A stretch of DNA of 64,000 bases from Pseudomonas sp. (GTDB lineage Bacteria > Pseudomonadota > Gammaproteobacteria > Pseudomonadales > Pseudomonadaceae): contig NZ_JAGIBG010000026.1 in the NCBI RefSeq assembly GCF_017744435.1, forward strand, positions 1 to 64,000, given 5' to 3'. Shown one piece after another: positions 28,681 through 38,344 of this stretch. The stretch's first letter is position 1. Each line of letters begins with the position of its first letter. The notes under the pieces are model-generated. The model worked only from the letters and a program-made list of their open reading frames with translations. It was not told the DNA's origin and searched no databases. The position numbers were made by a program, and so were the translations under genes.

Positions 28681-28770
28681 CTGGTCTGGCCTCTTCGCGG
28701 GCACGCCCGCTCCCACGGGGATACGCGATTCCCTGTGGGAGCGGGCGTGCCCGCGAAGAGGCCAGACCAG
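28681..28770. repeat. REP inverted pair
   Basis: 36-base perfect reverse-complement arms at 28681-28716 and 28735-28770, with core CTTCGCGGGCACGCCCGCTC and an 18-base loop. It lies between the two small genes upstream of the CqsA-like gene. Confidence 0.93.
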
Positions 28771-28789
28771 CCAGGACATCACCTGAGCC

Positions 28790-29032
28790 TTAGTGCAAAG
28801 TCCGATGCCCAGTGGGCATCTGCACCTGGATCAAAGCGGATTCGAGCAATGCCCGCAGCGCCTCCATCTCATGCATCGAGGCCATCATCAAAATCGACGC
28901 CGGTGACTTGGGCTGCAGCAGCAATGCCTGATGCACCACGGTCGTCGCACACAGCGCGTAGTCGGTGGCCTGGATCAGGGTGTCTTCAAGGGAATGAATA
29001 TCGTGAGGTGGATCGGGGACTATCTTCAGCAT
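28790..29032 (-). CDS. Small Pseudomonas-type protein of unknown function
   Basis: An 80-residue protein beginning MLKIVPDPPHDIHSLEDTLI and continuing as an amphipathic helix rich in Ala, Leu and Met. I recognise it as a kind of small protein often paired with DUF3077 genes in fluorescent pseudomonads (from memory), but no function is known. It reads in the same direction as the DUF3077 and CqsA-like genes, with a REP between. Confidence 0.72.
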   Translation of the reverse strand: MLKIVPDPPHDIHSLEDTLIQATDYALCATTVVHQALLLQPKSPASILMMASMHEMEALRALLESALIQVQMPTGHRTLH

Positions 29033-29346
29033 CGTAATTAACCGTTATCGAGGCCACCACCTGTCTGCTGTCAAACAGAAGGGTGGCAGCTGTACGTGGG
29101 TTGACAGACCGGCGGTTAATCACGCAAAAGTTCCGGCGCACGCAAGCGTGCCCACACGTACAGCCGCCATAGAGTGGAGACCGTCTGCGTGATAGAACCG
29201 TCACAGCCTGTCAAAGCTGTATCGCTGAGGTTCAGCGACCAGCCGAGACTAGGGCTAGCCCCACATAGCCGCAACGGAAAACATGCGCTGGGAGTATCTT
29301 TGGGAAATGGACTACAAACCAGCGGTTAAATCTGATTCTGAATGCT
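29033..29346. other. 314-base gap without a convincing gene
   Basis: No open frame here looks coding. On the minus strand there is a perfect TTGACA (29069-29074) about 17 bases before TCGATA, a possible promoter for the small gene that starts at 29032. A GGGCTAGCCC palindrome near 29253-29262 lies past the yejF stop but lacks a T run. Otherwise I see nothing. Confidence 0.5.
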
Positions 29347-30948
29347 TCAAGCGTCCCCCAGAAACGCCGCTTCCAACAATTGTTTCGTATAAACATGTTG
29401 CGGCGCATGGAAGATCTCCCGCGCATCCCCTTGCTCCACCACATGCCCATGCTTGATCACCATCAACTGATGGCTCAGCGCTTTCACCACCGCCAAGTCA
29501 TGGCTGATGAACAGGTACGTCAGGTTGTACTTGGCCTGCAGGTTCCGCAGCAACTCCACCACCTGCCGCTGCACCGTGCGGTCCAGCGCCGAGGTCGGCT
29601 CATCCAGCAGGATCAGTGCCGGCTTCAACACCAGTGCCCGGGCAATGGCGATCCGCTGGCGCTGGCCACCGGAAAACTCATGGGGGTAGCGATGGCGGGT
29701 GCGCGGGTCCAACCCCACTTCCTCCAGCGCCGCAACGATTGCGGCTTCCTGTTCCTCTGGCGTGCCGATCTTGTGAATCCGCAGCCCCTCGCCAACGATA
29801 TCCGCCACACACATGCGCGGGCTCAGGCTGCCAAAGGGGTCCTGGAACACCACCTGCATTTCCCGCCGCAGCGGGCGCACTGCCTTCTGGTTCATCCCTT
29901 CGAGCTGCTGGCCATGAAAGCGAATCCCGCCCTGGCTGGAGATCAACCGCAGAATCGCCAGCCCCAGTGTCGACTTGCCCGACCCGGATTCGCCGACAAT
30001 CCCCAGCGTCTGCCCCTGGGGCAGGCTGAAGTTGATCCCGTCCACCGCCTTCACGTGGTCAACCGTCTTGCGCAGCAGCCCCTTCTTGATCGGGAACCAG
30101 ACCTTCAGGTCATTCACCTCCAGCAACGGCGCCCCCACCGGGTTATGCGCTGGCAACCCGCTGGGCTCGGCGTTGATCAGCATCTGCGTGTAGTGATGCT
30201 GCGGGGCACTGAACAGCGTGGTGCACTCGGCTTGTTCGACGATCTGCCCGCGCTGCATCACGCACACGCGGTGGGCGATGCGGCGTACCAGGTTGAGGTC
30301 GTGGCTGATCAGCAGCAGGGCCATGCCTAACTTCGCCTGCAGCTTTTTCAGCAGGTCGAGGATCTTCAATTGCACGGTTACATCCAGCGCCGTGGTCGGC
30401 TCATCCGCGATCAACAGCTCCGGCTCGTTGGCCAGGGCCATGGCGATCATCACTCGCTGGCGTTGGCCGCCGGAGAGCTCGTGAGGCAGCGCCTTCAGGC
30501 GCTTGCGCGGTTCGGGGATGCCGACCAATTCCAGCAGTTCCAGTGTGCGCGCTGTGGCTTCCTTGCCGGTCAGGCCCTTGTGCAGCAGGAGGATTTCGTT
30601 GATCTGCTTCTCGATGCAGTGCAGCGGGTTCAGCGAGGTCATCGGCTCCTGGAAGATCATCGCGATACGGTTGCCGCGAATACGTTGCAGGGTCTTCTCG
30701 TTCTGCTGCAGCATGTCCTTGCCTTCATAGCGGATGCTGCCGCTGGGGTGGCGGGCCAGGGGGTAGGGCAGCAGGCGCAGGATCGAGTGCGCGGTAACGG
30801 ATTTGCCCGAACCGCTTTCGCCGACCAGGGCCAAGGTCTCGCCCTTGCGGATGTCGAAGCTGATGCCATCGACCACCCGGTTGACCTGCTCGCCGGTGAC
30901 AAACTCCACCGCCAGGTCGCGCACTTCGATCAGGTTCTGTTCGCTCAT
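29347..30948 (-). CDS. yejF: Peptide ABC transporter, fused dual ATP-binding protein (YejF)
   Basis: A 533-residue protein with two complete ABC ATPase domains in one chain: Walker A GESGSGKSVT in the first and GESGSGKSTL in the second, with signatures LSGGQRQRV and FSGGQRQRI and Walker B segments LLIADEPT and ILLDEPT. This architecture is that of YejF, which energises import of peptides and microcin C-like compounds. ATG 30948 is one base past the yejE stop. Last gene of the five-gene yej operon. Confidence 0.94.
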   Translation of the reverse strand: MSEQNLIEVRDLAVEFVTGEQVNRVVDGISFDIRKGETLALVGESGSGKSVTAHSILRLLPYPLARHPSGSIRYEGKDMLQQNEKTLQRIRGNRIAMIFQEPMTSLNPLHCIEKQINEILLLHKGLTGKEATARTLELLELVGIPEPRKRLKALPHELSGGQRQRVMIAMALANEPELLIADEPTTALDVTVQLKILDLLKKLQAKLGMALLLISHDLNLVRRIAHRVCVMQRGQIVEQAECTTLFSAPQHHYTQMLINAEPSGLPAHNPVGAPLLEVNDLKVWFPIKKGLLRKTVDHVKAVDGINFSLPQGQTLGIVGESGSGKSTLGLAILRLISSQGGIRFHGQQLEGMNQKAVRPLRREMQVVFQDPFGSLSPRMCVADIVGEGLRIHKIGTPEEQEAAIVAALEEVGLDPRTRHRYPHEFSGGQRQRIAIARALVLKPALILLDEPTSALDRTVQRQVVELLRNLQAKYNLTYLFISHDLAVVKALSHQLMVIKHGHVVEQGDAREIFHAPQHVYTKQLLEAAFLGDA

Positions 30949-30949
30949 T

Positions 30950-31969
30950 TCACTTCCTCGGGTCGAAGGCATCGCGGGCGGATTCGCCGATGAACACCAG
31001 CAGGCTCAGCATGATCGCCAGCACGGCGAAGGCGCTGATGCCCAGCCACGGGGCTTGCAGGTTGGACTTGCCTTGCGCCACCAGCTCGCCCAGCGACGGC
31101 GCGCCGGCGGGCAGGCCGAAGCCGAGGAAGTCCAGCGCGGTCAGGGTGCCGATGGCACCGGTGAGGATGAACGGCATGAAGGTCATGGTCGAAATCATGG
31201 CATTGGGCAGGATGTGCCGGTACATGATCGCGCCATTGCGCATGCCCAGGGCACGGGCCGCGCGCACGTATTCGAGGTTGCGCCCGCGCAGGAACTCGGC
31301 GCGCACCACGTCCACCAGGCTCATCCACGAGAACAGCAGCATGATGCCCAGCAACCACCAGAAGTTGGGCTGCACGAAGCTGGCGAGGATGATCAGCAGG
31401 TACAGCACCGGCAGGCCGGACCAGATTTCCAGGAAGCGCTGCCCGGCCAGGTCGACCCAGCCGCCGTAGAAGCCCTGCAGGGCGCCGGCGATGACGCCGA
31501 TGATGGAGCTGAGCACGGTCAGGGTGATGGCGAACAGCACCGACACACGGAAGCCGTAGATCACCCGCGCCAGCACGTCGCGGCCCTGGTCGTCGGTACC
31601 CAGCCAGTTGTCCGCCGAGGGTGGCGCCGGGGCCGGTACGCGCAGGTCGTAGTTGATGCTCTGGTAGCTGAACGGGATCGGCGCCCAGACCACCAAGCTG
31701 TCTTTCTTCTCCAGCAGGTCGCGGATATACGGGCTCTTGTAGTTGGCCTCCAGCGGGAATTCGCCGCCGAAGGTGGTTTCCGGGTAGCGCTTGAATGCCG
31801 GGAAGTACCACGAGCCGTCGTAGTGCACGGCAATCGGTTTGTCGTTGGCGATCAGTTCGGCGCCCAGGCTCAGGCCGAACAGGATCAGGAACAGCCACAG
31901 CGACCACCAGCCTCGGCGGTTGGCCTTGAAGCGCTCGAAGCGCCGGCGATTGAGGGGGGACAGGGCCAT
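30950..31969 (-). CDS. yejE: Peptide ABC transporter permease (YejE)
   Basis: A 339-residue inner membrane permease. An N-terminal cytoplasmic segment and helix (WWSLWLFLILFGLSLGAEL) are followed by a periplasmic insert and a BPD-type transmembrane domain; the EAA loop region is near YVRAARALGMRNGAIMYRH. ATG at 31969 gives MALSPLNRRR; the frame extends upstream but not in the family. One base separates its start from the yejB stop. Confidence 0.93.
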   Translation of the reverse strand: MALSPLNRRRFERFKANRRGWWSLWLFLILFGLSLGAELIANDKPIAVHYDGSWYFPAFKRYPETTFGGEFPLEANYKSPYIRDLLEKKDSLVVWAPIPFSYQSINYDLRVPAPAPPSADNWLGTDDQGRDVLARVIYGFRVSVLFAITLTVLSSIIGVIAGALQGFYGGWVDLAGQRFLEIWSGLPVLYLLIILASFVQPNFWWLLGIMLLFSWMSLVDVVRAEFLRGRNLEYVRAARALGMRNGAIMYRHILPNAMISTMTFMPFILTGAIGTLTALDFLGFGLPAGAPSLGELVAQGKSNLQAPWLGISAFAVLAIMLSLLVFIGESARDAFDPRK

Positions 31970-31970
31970 G

Positions 31971-33044
31971 TCAGTGCTCCCGGCTGGCAAAGTCGATGCG
32001 TGGATCGACCAGGGTGTAGGTCAGGTCGCCGATCAGCTTCACCACCAGCCCGAGCAGGGTGAAGATGAACAGGGTGCCGAAGACCACCGGGTAGTCGCGG
32101 TTGATGGCCGCTTCGAAACTCATCAGGCCCAGGCCATCGAGGCTGAAGATCACCTCGATCAGCAGGGAGCCGGTGAAGAAGATGCCGATGAACGCCGACG
32201 GGAAGCCGGCGATCACCAGCAGCATGGCATTGCGGAACACATGCCCGTACAGCACGCGCGGCCGGCTCAGGCCCTTGGCCTTGGCGGTGACCACGTACTG
32301 TTTGTTGATCTCGTCGAGGAAGCTGTTCTTGGTCAGCAGGGTCATGGTGGCGAAGTTGCCGATCACCAGCGCGGTGATCGGCAGCACCAGGTGCCAGAAG
32401 TAGTCGAGCACCTTGCCCGTGGTGGACAGCTCGTCGAAGTTGTTCGAGGTCAGGCCGCGCAGCGGGAACCAGTCGAAGTAACTGCCACCGGCGAACAGCA
32501 CGATCAGCAGGATGGCGAACAGGAACGCCGGGATGGCGTAGCCGACAATGATCGCCGAGCTGGTCCAGACGTCGAAGTGGCTGCCGTGGCGCACGGCCTT
32601 GGCGATGCCCAGCGGGATCGACACCAGGTACATGATCAGCGTGCTCCACAGCCCCAGCGAGATCGACACCGGCATCTTCTCGGCGATCAGGTCGATGACC
32701 TTGGCGTCGCGGAAGAAGCTGTTGCCGAAGTCCAGCGTGGCGTAGTTCTTGACCATGATCCACAGGCGTTCGGGCGCCGACTTGTCGAAGCCGTACATGT
32801 GCTCGATCTCGGCGATCAGCGCCGGGTCCAGGCCCTGGGCGCCGCGGTAGCTGGAACCGGCCACCGAAACTTCGGCGCCGCCGCCGGCGATGCGGCTGGT
32901 GGCGCCCTCGAAGCCTTCGAGCTTGGCGATCATCTGTTCCACCGGGCCACCGGGGGCGGCCTGGACGATGATGAAGTTGATGATGAGGATACCGAACAGG
33001 GTCGGGATGATCAGCAGCAGGCGGCGCAGGATGTAGGCCAGCAT
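31971..33044 (-). CDS. yejB: Peptide ABC transporter permease (YejB)
   Basis: A 357-residue permease with an N-terminal helix typical of Dpp/Opp/Yej B subunits (MLAYILRRLLLIIPTLFGIL), further helices, and an EAA loop around YVVTAKAKGLSRPRVLYGHV. A periplasmic insert precedes the transport domain, as in E. coli YejB. It is one base away from the binding-protein gene upstream. Confidence 0.94.
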   Translation of the reverse strand: MLAYILRRLLLIIPTLFGILIINFIIVQAAPGGPVEQMIAKLEGFEGATSRIAGGGAEVSVAGSSYRGAQGLDPALIAEIEHMYGFDKSAPERLWIMVKNYATLDFGNSFFRDAKVIDLIAEKMPVSISLGLWSTLIMYLVSIPLGIAKAVRHGSHFDVWTSSAIIVGYAIPAFLFAILLIVLFAGGSYFDWFPLRGLTSNNFDELSTTGKVLDYFWHLVLPITALVIGNFATMTLLTKNSFLDEINKQYVVTAKAKGLSRPRVLYGHVFRNAMLLVIAGFPSAFIGIFFTGSLLIEVIFSLDGLGLMSFEAAINRDYPVVFGTLFIFTLLGLVVKLIGDLTYTLVDPRIDFASREH

Positions 33045-33045
33045 G

Positions 33046-34872
33046 TCAGTTGGCCTCGTCTGCAGGGGCTTCGGTGACCGCTGGGGTCACGTTGGGCTTG
33101 ATCCACCAGGTGTCGATGCCGACGTCATACTTCGGCGATACCTTGGGATGGCCGATGTGGTTCCAGTAGGCCACGCGCCAGGTCTTGATGTGCCAGTTGG
33201 GGATCACGTAGTAGCCCCACAGCAGCACGCGGTCCAGCGCACGGCAATGGTCGATCAGGCTCTGGCGCGAGTCGGCATTGATCAGCTCTTCCACCAACTG
33301 GTCGATGGCCGGGTCGCGCAGGCCGATGAAGTTGCGGCTGCCGGGGTTGTCGGCGGAGGTGCTGCTCCAGTACTCGCGTTGTTCGTTGCCAGGCGAGTTG
33401 GACTGGGAGAAGCCGCCGACGATCATGTCGTAGTCGCGCGAGCGCAGGCGGGTGATGTACTGCGAGACATCGACGCGGCGGATGTTGAGGTCGATGCCCA
33501 GGTCGGCGAGGTTGCGCTTGAACGGCAGCAGGATGCGCTCGAACTCGGTCTGTGCGAGCAGGAACTCGATCACCACCGGCTTGCCCTGGGCGTCGACCAT
33601 CTTGTCGTCGACGATCTTCCAGCCGGCTTCCTGCAGCAGCTTGTAGGCCTTGCGCTGTTGCTCGCGGATCATGCCGCTGCCATCGCTGACCGGGTTGTGG
33701 AAGGCCTCGCTGAAGGCCTGCTCGGGCACCTTGCCGCGCAGCGGTTCGAGGATCTTCAGTTCATTGGCGCTGGGCAGCCCGCGGGCGGCCATTTCCGAGT
33801 TCTCGAAGTAGCTGCCGGTGCGGGTGTAGGCGCCGTTGAACAGCTGCTTGTTGGTCCACTCGTAGTCCAGCAACTGGCTCAGCGCCTCGCGCACGCGCAC
33901 GTCCTGGAACAGCGGGCGACGGATGTTGAAGACGAAGCCCTGCATCCCTGTGGGGTTGCCGTTGGGCAGCTCTTCCTTGATCAGGCGGCCTTCGCGGACG
34001 GCTGGCACGTTGTAGGCGGTAGCCCAGTTTTTCGCGCTGATTTCCAGCGCGTAGTCGAATGCACCGGCCTTCAAGGCTTCCAGGGCGACGGCGGTGTCGC
34101 GGTAGGAATCGAAGGTCATGGCGTCGAAGTTGTAGAAGCCGCGGTTGATCGGCAGGTCCTTGGCCCAGTAGTCCTTGACCCGCTCGTAGCGGATGGTCCG
34201 GCCAGCCTTGACCTCGGCAACCTTGTACGGGCCGCTGCCCAGGGGGATTTCCAGGTTGCCGCGGTTGAATTCGCGGTTTTCGTACCAGTGCTTGGGCAGC
34301 ACCGGCAGTTGGCCGAGGATCAGCGGCAGCTCGCGGTTGTTGTTGTGCTTGAACTTGAACAGCACTCGCAGCGGGTCTTCGGCGATTACCTCGGCGACGT
34401 CGCCGTAGTACTGGCGGTACAGCGGTGCGCCGTCCTTGATCAGGGCGTTGAAGGTGAACACCACGTCCTCGGCGCGCATCGGATGGCCATCGTGGAAGCG
34501 TGCCTCGGGGCGCAGGTAGAAGCGCACCCAGCTGTTGTCCGGGGCCTTTTCGATCTTGCCAGCCACCAGGCCGTACTCGGTGAACGGCTCATCCAGGCTC
34601 TGGCGCATCAGGGTGTCGTAGATGATGCTGACGTTATCGGCCGACACGCCCTTGCTGATGAACGGGTTGAGGCTGTCGAAACCACCGAAGCTGGACTGGC
34701 GGAAGGTGCCGCCCTTGGGCGCGTCGGGGTTGACGTAGTCGAAGTGCTTGAAGTCAGCCGGGTATTTCGGCGGCTCGTCGTACAGGGTCAGCGCGTGTTG
34801 CGGCGCGGCCAGCGCGGGCAGGCTCAGGCAGGCGCACAGCAGGCTGCAGGCCAGGCGTAGCGTCGGCTTCAT
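33046..34872 (-). CDS. yejA: Periplasmic peptide-binding protein, second copy (YejA-like)
   Basis: A 608-residue family 5 extracellular solute-binding protein. The signal peptide is MKPTLRLACSLLCACLSLPA with cleavage near ALAAP. The family pattern HFDYVNPDAPKGGTFRQ, ARFHDGHPMRAEDVVF and GSGPYKVAEV is clear. The ATG at 34872 overlaps the stop of the other binding-protein gene by 4 bases. The two proteins are related but not identical and presumably differ in peptide preference. Confidence 0.92.
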   Translation of the reverse strand: MKPTLRLACSLLCACLSLPALAAPQHALTLYDEPPKYPADFKHFDYVNPDAPKGGTFRQSSFGGFDSLNPFISKGVSADNVSIIYDTLMRQSLDEPFTEYGLVAGKIEKAPDNSWVRFYLRPEARFHDGHPMRAEDVVFTFNALIKDGAPLYRQYYGDVAEVIAEDPLRVLFKFKHNNNRELPLILGQLPVLPKHWYENREFNRGNLEIPLGSGPYKVAEVKAGRTIRYERVKDYWAKDLPINRGFYNFDAMTFDSYRDTAVALEALKAGAFDYALEISAKNWATAYNVPAVREGRLIKEELPNGNPTGMQGFVFNIRRPLFQDVRVREALSQLLDYEWTNKQLFNGAYTRTGSYFENSEMAARGLPSANELKILEPLRGKVPEQAFSEAFHNPVSDGSGMIREQQRKAYKLLQEAGWKIVDDKMVDAQGKPVVIEFLLAQTEFERILLPFKRNLADLGIDLNIRRVDVSQYITRLRSRDYDMIVGGFSQSNSPGNEQREYWSSTSADNPGSRNFIGLRDPAIDQLVEELINADSRQSLIDHCRALDRVLLWGYYVIPNWHIKTWRVAYWNHIGHPKVSPKYDVGIDTWWIKPNVTPAVTEAPADEAN

Positions 34873-36698
34873 TGGGCTTTCTCCGAAGGCTTTATCCACC
34901 AGCTGTTCAGCCCGAGGGTGTAGGGCGGCGTGGTGACGAAGGCGAACCGGTTGCGGTAGGCCAGGCGGTGATTGTCGAGGTACCAGTTGGGGATCATGTA
35001 GTACTGCCATGAAAGCACGCGGTCCAGGGCGCGGGCGGCGGCGACCTGGTCGTCGCGGGTGCGCGCGGCCAGCAGGGTGTCGAGCAGGTGGTCGACCACC
35101 GGGTCCTTGACCCCAGCATAGTTCTTGCTGCCCTTGGTCGAGGCCTGGCTGGAATGGAAGTACAGCCACTGTTCGAGGCCCGGGCTCAAGGTCTGGTTCA
35201 GGGTCATCAGGATCATGTCGAAATCGAACTGGTCCAGGCGTTGTTTGTACTGGGCACGGTCCACGGTGCGCAAGCGCGCGTCGATGCCGATGCTGGCCAG
35301 GTTTTCGACATAAGGTTGCAGGATGCGTTCGAGGCTCGGGTTCACCAGCAACAGCTCCATGCGCAGCGGTTGGCCCTTGGCGTTGACCAGGCGCTGGCCG
35401 TCGAGCTTCCAGCCGGCCTGGTTGAGCAGACCCAGGGCCTGGCGCAAAGTCTGGCGGCCAATGCCACGCCCGTCGGTGTGGCTGACCTGGTAGGGCTGGG
35501 TGAACAGCTTGTCGGGCAGCTGGTCGCGGAACGGCGCCAGCAGCAGCCATTCCTTGCCGGTGGGCACGCCGCTGGCGGCGAACTCGCTGTTGGGGTAGTA
35601 GCTGGTCGCACGGCGGTAGGCGCTGCTGAACAGCGCACGGTTGGTCCACTCGAAGTCGAGCATCAGCCCTAGCGCCTGGCGCACCCGCGGGTCGCTGAAG
35701 GTGGCCCGGCGACTGTTCATGAACAGGCCCTGGGTCTGGGTAGGGATCTGGTGCGGGATCTGCGCCTTGATCACCTCGCCACGGCGCACGGCCGGGAAGT
35801 TGTAACCGTTGGCCCAGTTTTTCGCCTGGTGCTCGATATAGATGTCGAACTCACCCGCCTTGAACGCTTCGAAGGCCACGGTGGCATCGCGGTAGAACTC
35901 GTACTCGACGCGGTTGAAATTATACTTGCCGCGGTTCACCGCCAGGTCCTTGCCCCAGTAGTTCTTCACCCGCTCGAACACCAGGCGCCGGCCAGGTTCC
36001 ACCTGGGTAATGCGATACGGCCCACTGCCCAGCGGCGGTTCGAAGGTGGTGGCCTCGAAGTCGCGTTTTTGCCAGTAGTGCTTGGGCAATACCGGCATTT
36101 CGCCCAGGCGCAGGATCAGCAGTGGGTTGCCGGCGCGCTTGAAGACGAAGCGGATGCGCAGCGGGCCGAGGATGTCGACGCGCTGTACCTCTTGCAGGTT
36201 GGTGCGGTAGATCGGGTGGCCTTGCTTGAGCAGGGTGCGGTACGAGAACGCCACGTCGGCGGCGGTGATCGGCGCGCCGTCATGCCAGCGGGCTTCCGGG
36301 CGCAGGTTGAACACCACCCAGCTGCGGTCTTCGCTGTACTCCACCGAGCGGGCGATCAGGCCATAGCTGGAAGTGGGCTCGTCACCGGACGGGTCGTACT
36401 GGCCGGTACCGACCATCAGCGTTTCGTTCAGCTCGCTGACGCCATACTGCAGGAAGTTCGGCGTGGTGACCGGGCTGGTGCCCTTGAAGGTGTAGGGGTT
36501 TAGCGTATCGAAGGTGCCGAATGCCATGGCCCGCAAGGTACCACCCTTGGGCGCTTGCGGGTTGACCCAGTCGAAGTGGGTGAATGTGGCTGGGTACTTG
36601 AGCGTGCCGAACTGCGCGTATCCGTGGCTTTCGCTCACCATCGCGACGGCGGGGAAGCTCAAGGCCAGGCTGAGTGACAGCAGGAGGGGACGTATCAA
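34869..36698 (-). CDS. yejA: Periplasmic peptide-binding protein, first copy (YejA-like)
   Basis: A 609-residue family 5 solute-binding protein with signal peptide MIRPLLLSLSLALSFPAVA. It has HFDWVNPQAPKGGTLRA, ARWHDGAPITAADVAF and GSGPYRITQV, parallel to its downstream neighbour. It is the first gene of the operon SBP-SBP-yejB-yejE-yejF. Two adjacent, translationally coupled binding proteins serving one permease is a likely duplication. Confidence 0.92.
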   Translation of the reverse strand: MIRPLLLSLSLALSFPAVAMVSESHGYAQFGTLKYPATFTHFDWVNPQAPKGGTLRAMAFGTFDTLNPYTFKGTSPVTTPNFLQYGVSELNETLMVGTGQYDPSGDEPTSSYGLIARSVEYSEDRSWVVFNLRPEARWHDGAPITAADVAFSYRTLLKQGHPIYRTNLQEVQRVDILGPLRIRFVFKRAGNPLLILRLGEMPVLPKHYWQKRDFEATTFEPPLGSGPYRITQVEPGRRLVFERVKNYWGKDLAVNRGKYNFNRVEYEFYRDATVAFEAFKAGEFDIYIEHQAKNWANGYNFPAVRRGEVIKAQIPHQIPTQTQGLFMNSRRATFSDPRVRQALGLMLDFEWTNRALFSSAYRRATSYYPNSEFAASGVPTGKEWLLLAPFRDQLPDKLFTQPYQVSHTDGRGIGRQTLRQALGLLNQAGWKLDGQRLVNAKGQPLRMELLLVNPSLERILQPYVENLASIGIDARLRTVDRAQYKQRLDQFDFDMILMTLNQTLSPGLEQWLYFHSSQASTKGSKNYAGVKDPVVDHLLDTLLAARTRDDQVAAARALDRVLSWQYYMIPNWYLDNHRLAYRNRFAFVTTPPYTLGLNSWWIKPSEKAQ

Positions 36699-36789
36699 GT
36701 CGGCATCCGATCCAGAGGCGTTGGGCTTTGGTCGGGGTACAGTAACAGCTTGCCGGGTATGGAAAAAGAGTGGGGTCTAGGGGATTGCT

Positions 36790-36810
36790 AAGGGCCGCAT
36801 AGCGGCCCTT
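36790..36810 (-). terminator. Terminator-like hairpin after mltD
   Basis: AAGGGCCGC, loop ATA, GCGGCCCTT form a perfect nine-base stem ten bases past the mltD stop, reading on the minus strand. The following bases are only weakly T-rich. Confidence 0.6.
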
Positions 36811-36819
36811 CGTCGTGTA

Positions 36820-38244
36820 TCAGTGCGACAGATAGACGGTCAGCGTCTGGCCTGGCTTGAGCGCATGCCCACTGCGCGGGTTCCAGCGCTTGAGGTGCTG
36901 CATCTCAACGTTGAAACGTTTGGCTACAAGATAGAGGGAATCACCCTTGCGCACCTTGTACTGGGTGGAGCGTTGCCCGGAGTCGGCCACCCGATTGCCT
37001 GCGGCGCTCGGCGCGCTGCCGCCGCGCAGGGCCAGGACCTGGCCAGCCTTGACGCGGTTGCCCGGCAGTTTGTTCCAGCGCTGGAGGTCCTTGACCGCAA
37101 CCCGGTTGGCCTTGGCGATGCTGCTCAGGCTGTCGCCACGCTTGACCCGGTAGCTGCGCGCAGCAGGCGCCTTGGCTTCGGCCACGGCGGCGGCAAACAC
37201 GGCCTTGTTCGGCTGCAGGCTGACCAACTGCTCGGGCTTGAGGTTGGACAGGCTGTCGCTGAGCAGTTGCGCCTTGGCAGTCGGCACCAGCAGCTGCTTG
37301 GGGCCATCCACGGTCATGCGCTTCTTGAAAGCCGGGTTGAGCTGGATCAGTTCGTCTTCGTCGATGTTGGCGAAGGCGGCGACCCGCGACAGGTCGAGGC
37401 GGTCGTTGATGGCCACCGCTTCGAAGTAGGGCTCGTTGGCGATCGGCGTAAGGTTCACACCGTAGGCTTCAGGCGTGGACACCACTTGCGACAGTGCCAG
37501 CAGCTTGGGCACGTAGTCACGGGTTTCCTGCGGCAGTGGCAGGTTCCAGTAATCGGTGGGCAGGCCGAGCTTCTCGTTGCGCTCGATGGCACGGCTGACG
37601 GTGCCTTCGCCCGCGTTGTAGGCCGCCAGGGCCAGCAGCCAGTCGCCGTTGAACATGTCGTGCAGGCGGGTCAGGTAGTCCAGTGCGGCGTTGGTCGACG
37701 CGGTGATGTCGCGACGGCCATCGTAGAAGTTGGTCTGGCGCAGGTTGAAGTGGCGACCGGTGGCCGGCATGAACTGCCACATGCCTGCCGCACTGGCGCG
37801 CGAGTAGGCCATTGGGTTGTAGGCGCTCTCGATCGCCGGCAGTAGAGCGAGCTCCAGCGGCATGTCGCGCTCTTCGAGGCGCTCGACAATGTAGTGCAGG
37901 TAGAGGCTGCCGCGCTCGCCGGCGCTCTCGAGGAACGTCGGGTTGCTGGCGAACCACAGGCGCTGCTGCTCGATGCGCGGGTTGACGTCGATGTTGTCCT
38001 GCAGGGCGAAGCCCTGACGCATGCGCTCCCACACGTCCTGCGGTGGTTCGGCCGGTTTGACCGCCAGTGGCGAGGGCTTGTGCTTGATCCGTGCCTGGTA
38101 GTTGTGCGCGCGAACGCTGTCGGCTTCGTCGAGCTGACGGGTACTCTGGCAGCCCACCAGGGTGGCGGCCAGCGCCAGCGCACTGATTTGGGCCAGGCGC
38201 GTCAGGGCGACTGAATGAGCGGTTCTGCGGCTACGGGAAGACAT
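36820..38244 (-). CDS. mltD: Membrane-bound lytic murein transglycosylase D
   Basis: A 474-residue lipoprotein that cleaves peptidoglycan glycan strands. A signal with lipobox LVGC (Cys32 or near) anchors it in the membrane. The SLT domain shows the catalytic Glu in LALLPAIESAYNP and the motif AAGMWQFMPATGRHF. Two C-terminal LysM domains bind peptidoglycan (RVKRGDSLSSIAKANRV and KVRKGDSLYLVAKRFNV). It lies downstream of gloB on the same strand. Confidence 0.95.
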   Translation of the reverse strand: MSSRSRRTAHSVALTRLAQISALALAATLVGCQSTRQLDEADSVRAHNYQARIKHKPSPLAVKPAEPPQDVWERMRQGFALQDNIDVNPRIEQQRLWFASNPTFLESAGERGSLYLHYIVERLEERDMPLELALLPAIESAYNPMAYSRASAAGMWQFMPATGRHFNLRQTNFYDGRRDITASTNAALDYLTRLHDMFNGDWLLALAAYNAGEGTVSRAIERNEKLGLPTDYWNLPLPQETRDYVPKLLALSQVVSTPEAYGVNLTPIANEPYFEAVAINDRLDLSRVAAFANIDEDELIQLNPAFKKRMTVDGPKQLLVPTAKAQLLSDSLSNLKPEQLVSLQPNKAVFAAAVAEAKAPAARSYRVKRGDSLSSIAKANRVAVKDLQRWNKLPGNRVKAGQVLALRGGSAPSAAGNRVADSGQRSTQYKVRKGDSLYLVAKRFNVEMQHLKRWNPRSGHALKPGQTLTVYLSH

Positions 38245-38344
38245 CGGCTGACACAGGTTTCCGGGCGAAAAATTTCGGCGATTCTAGAAACCGCTCCCGC
38301 CTGGGTCAACCGTTGTGAACCCTCTGCGATATATCTTGAGGTTA

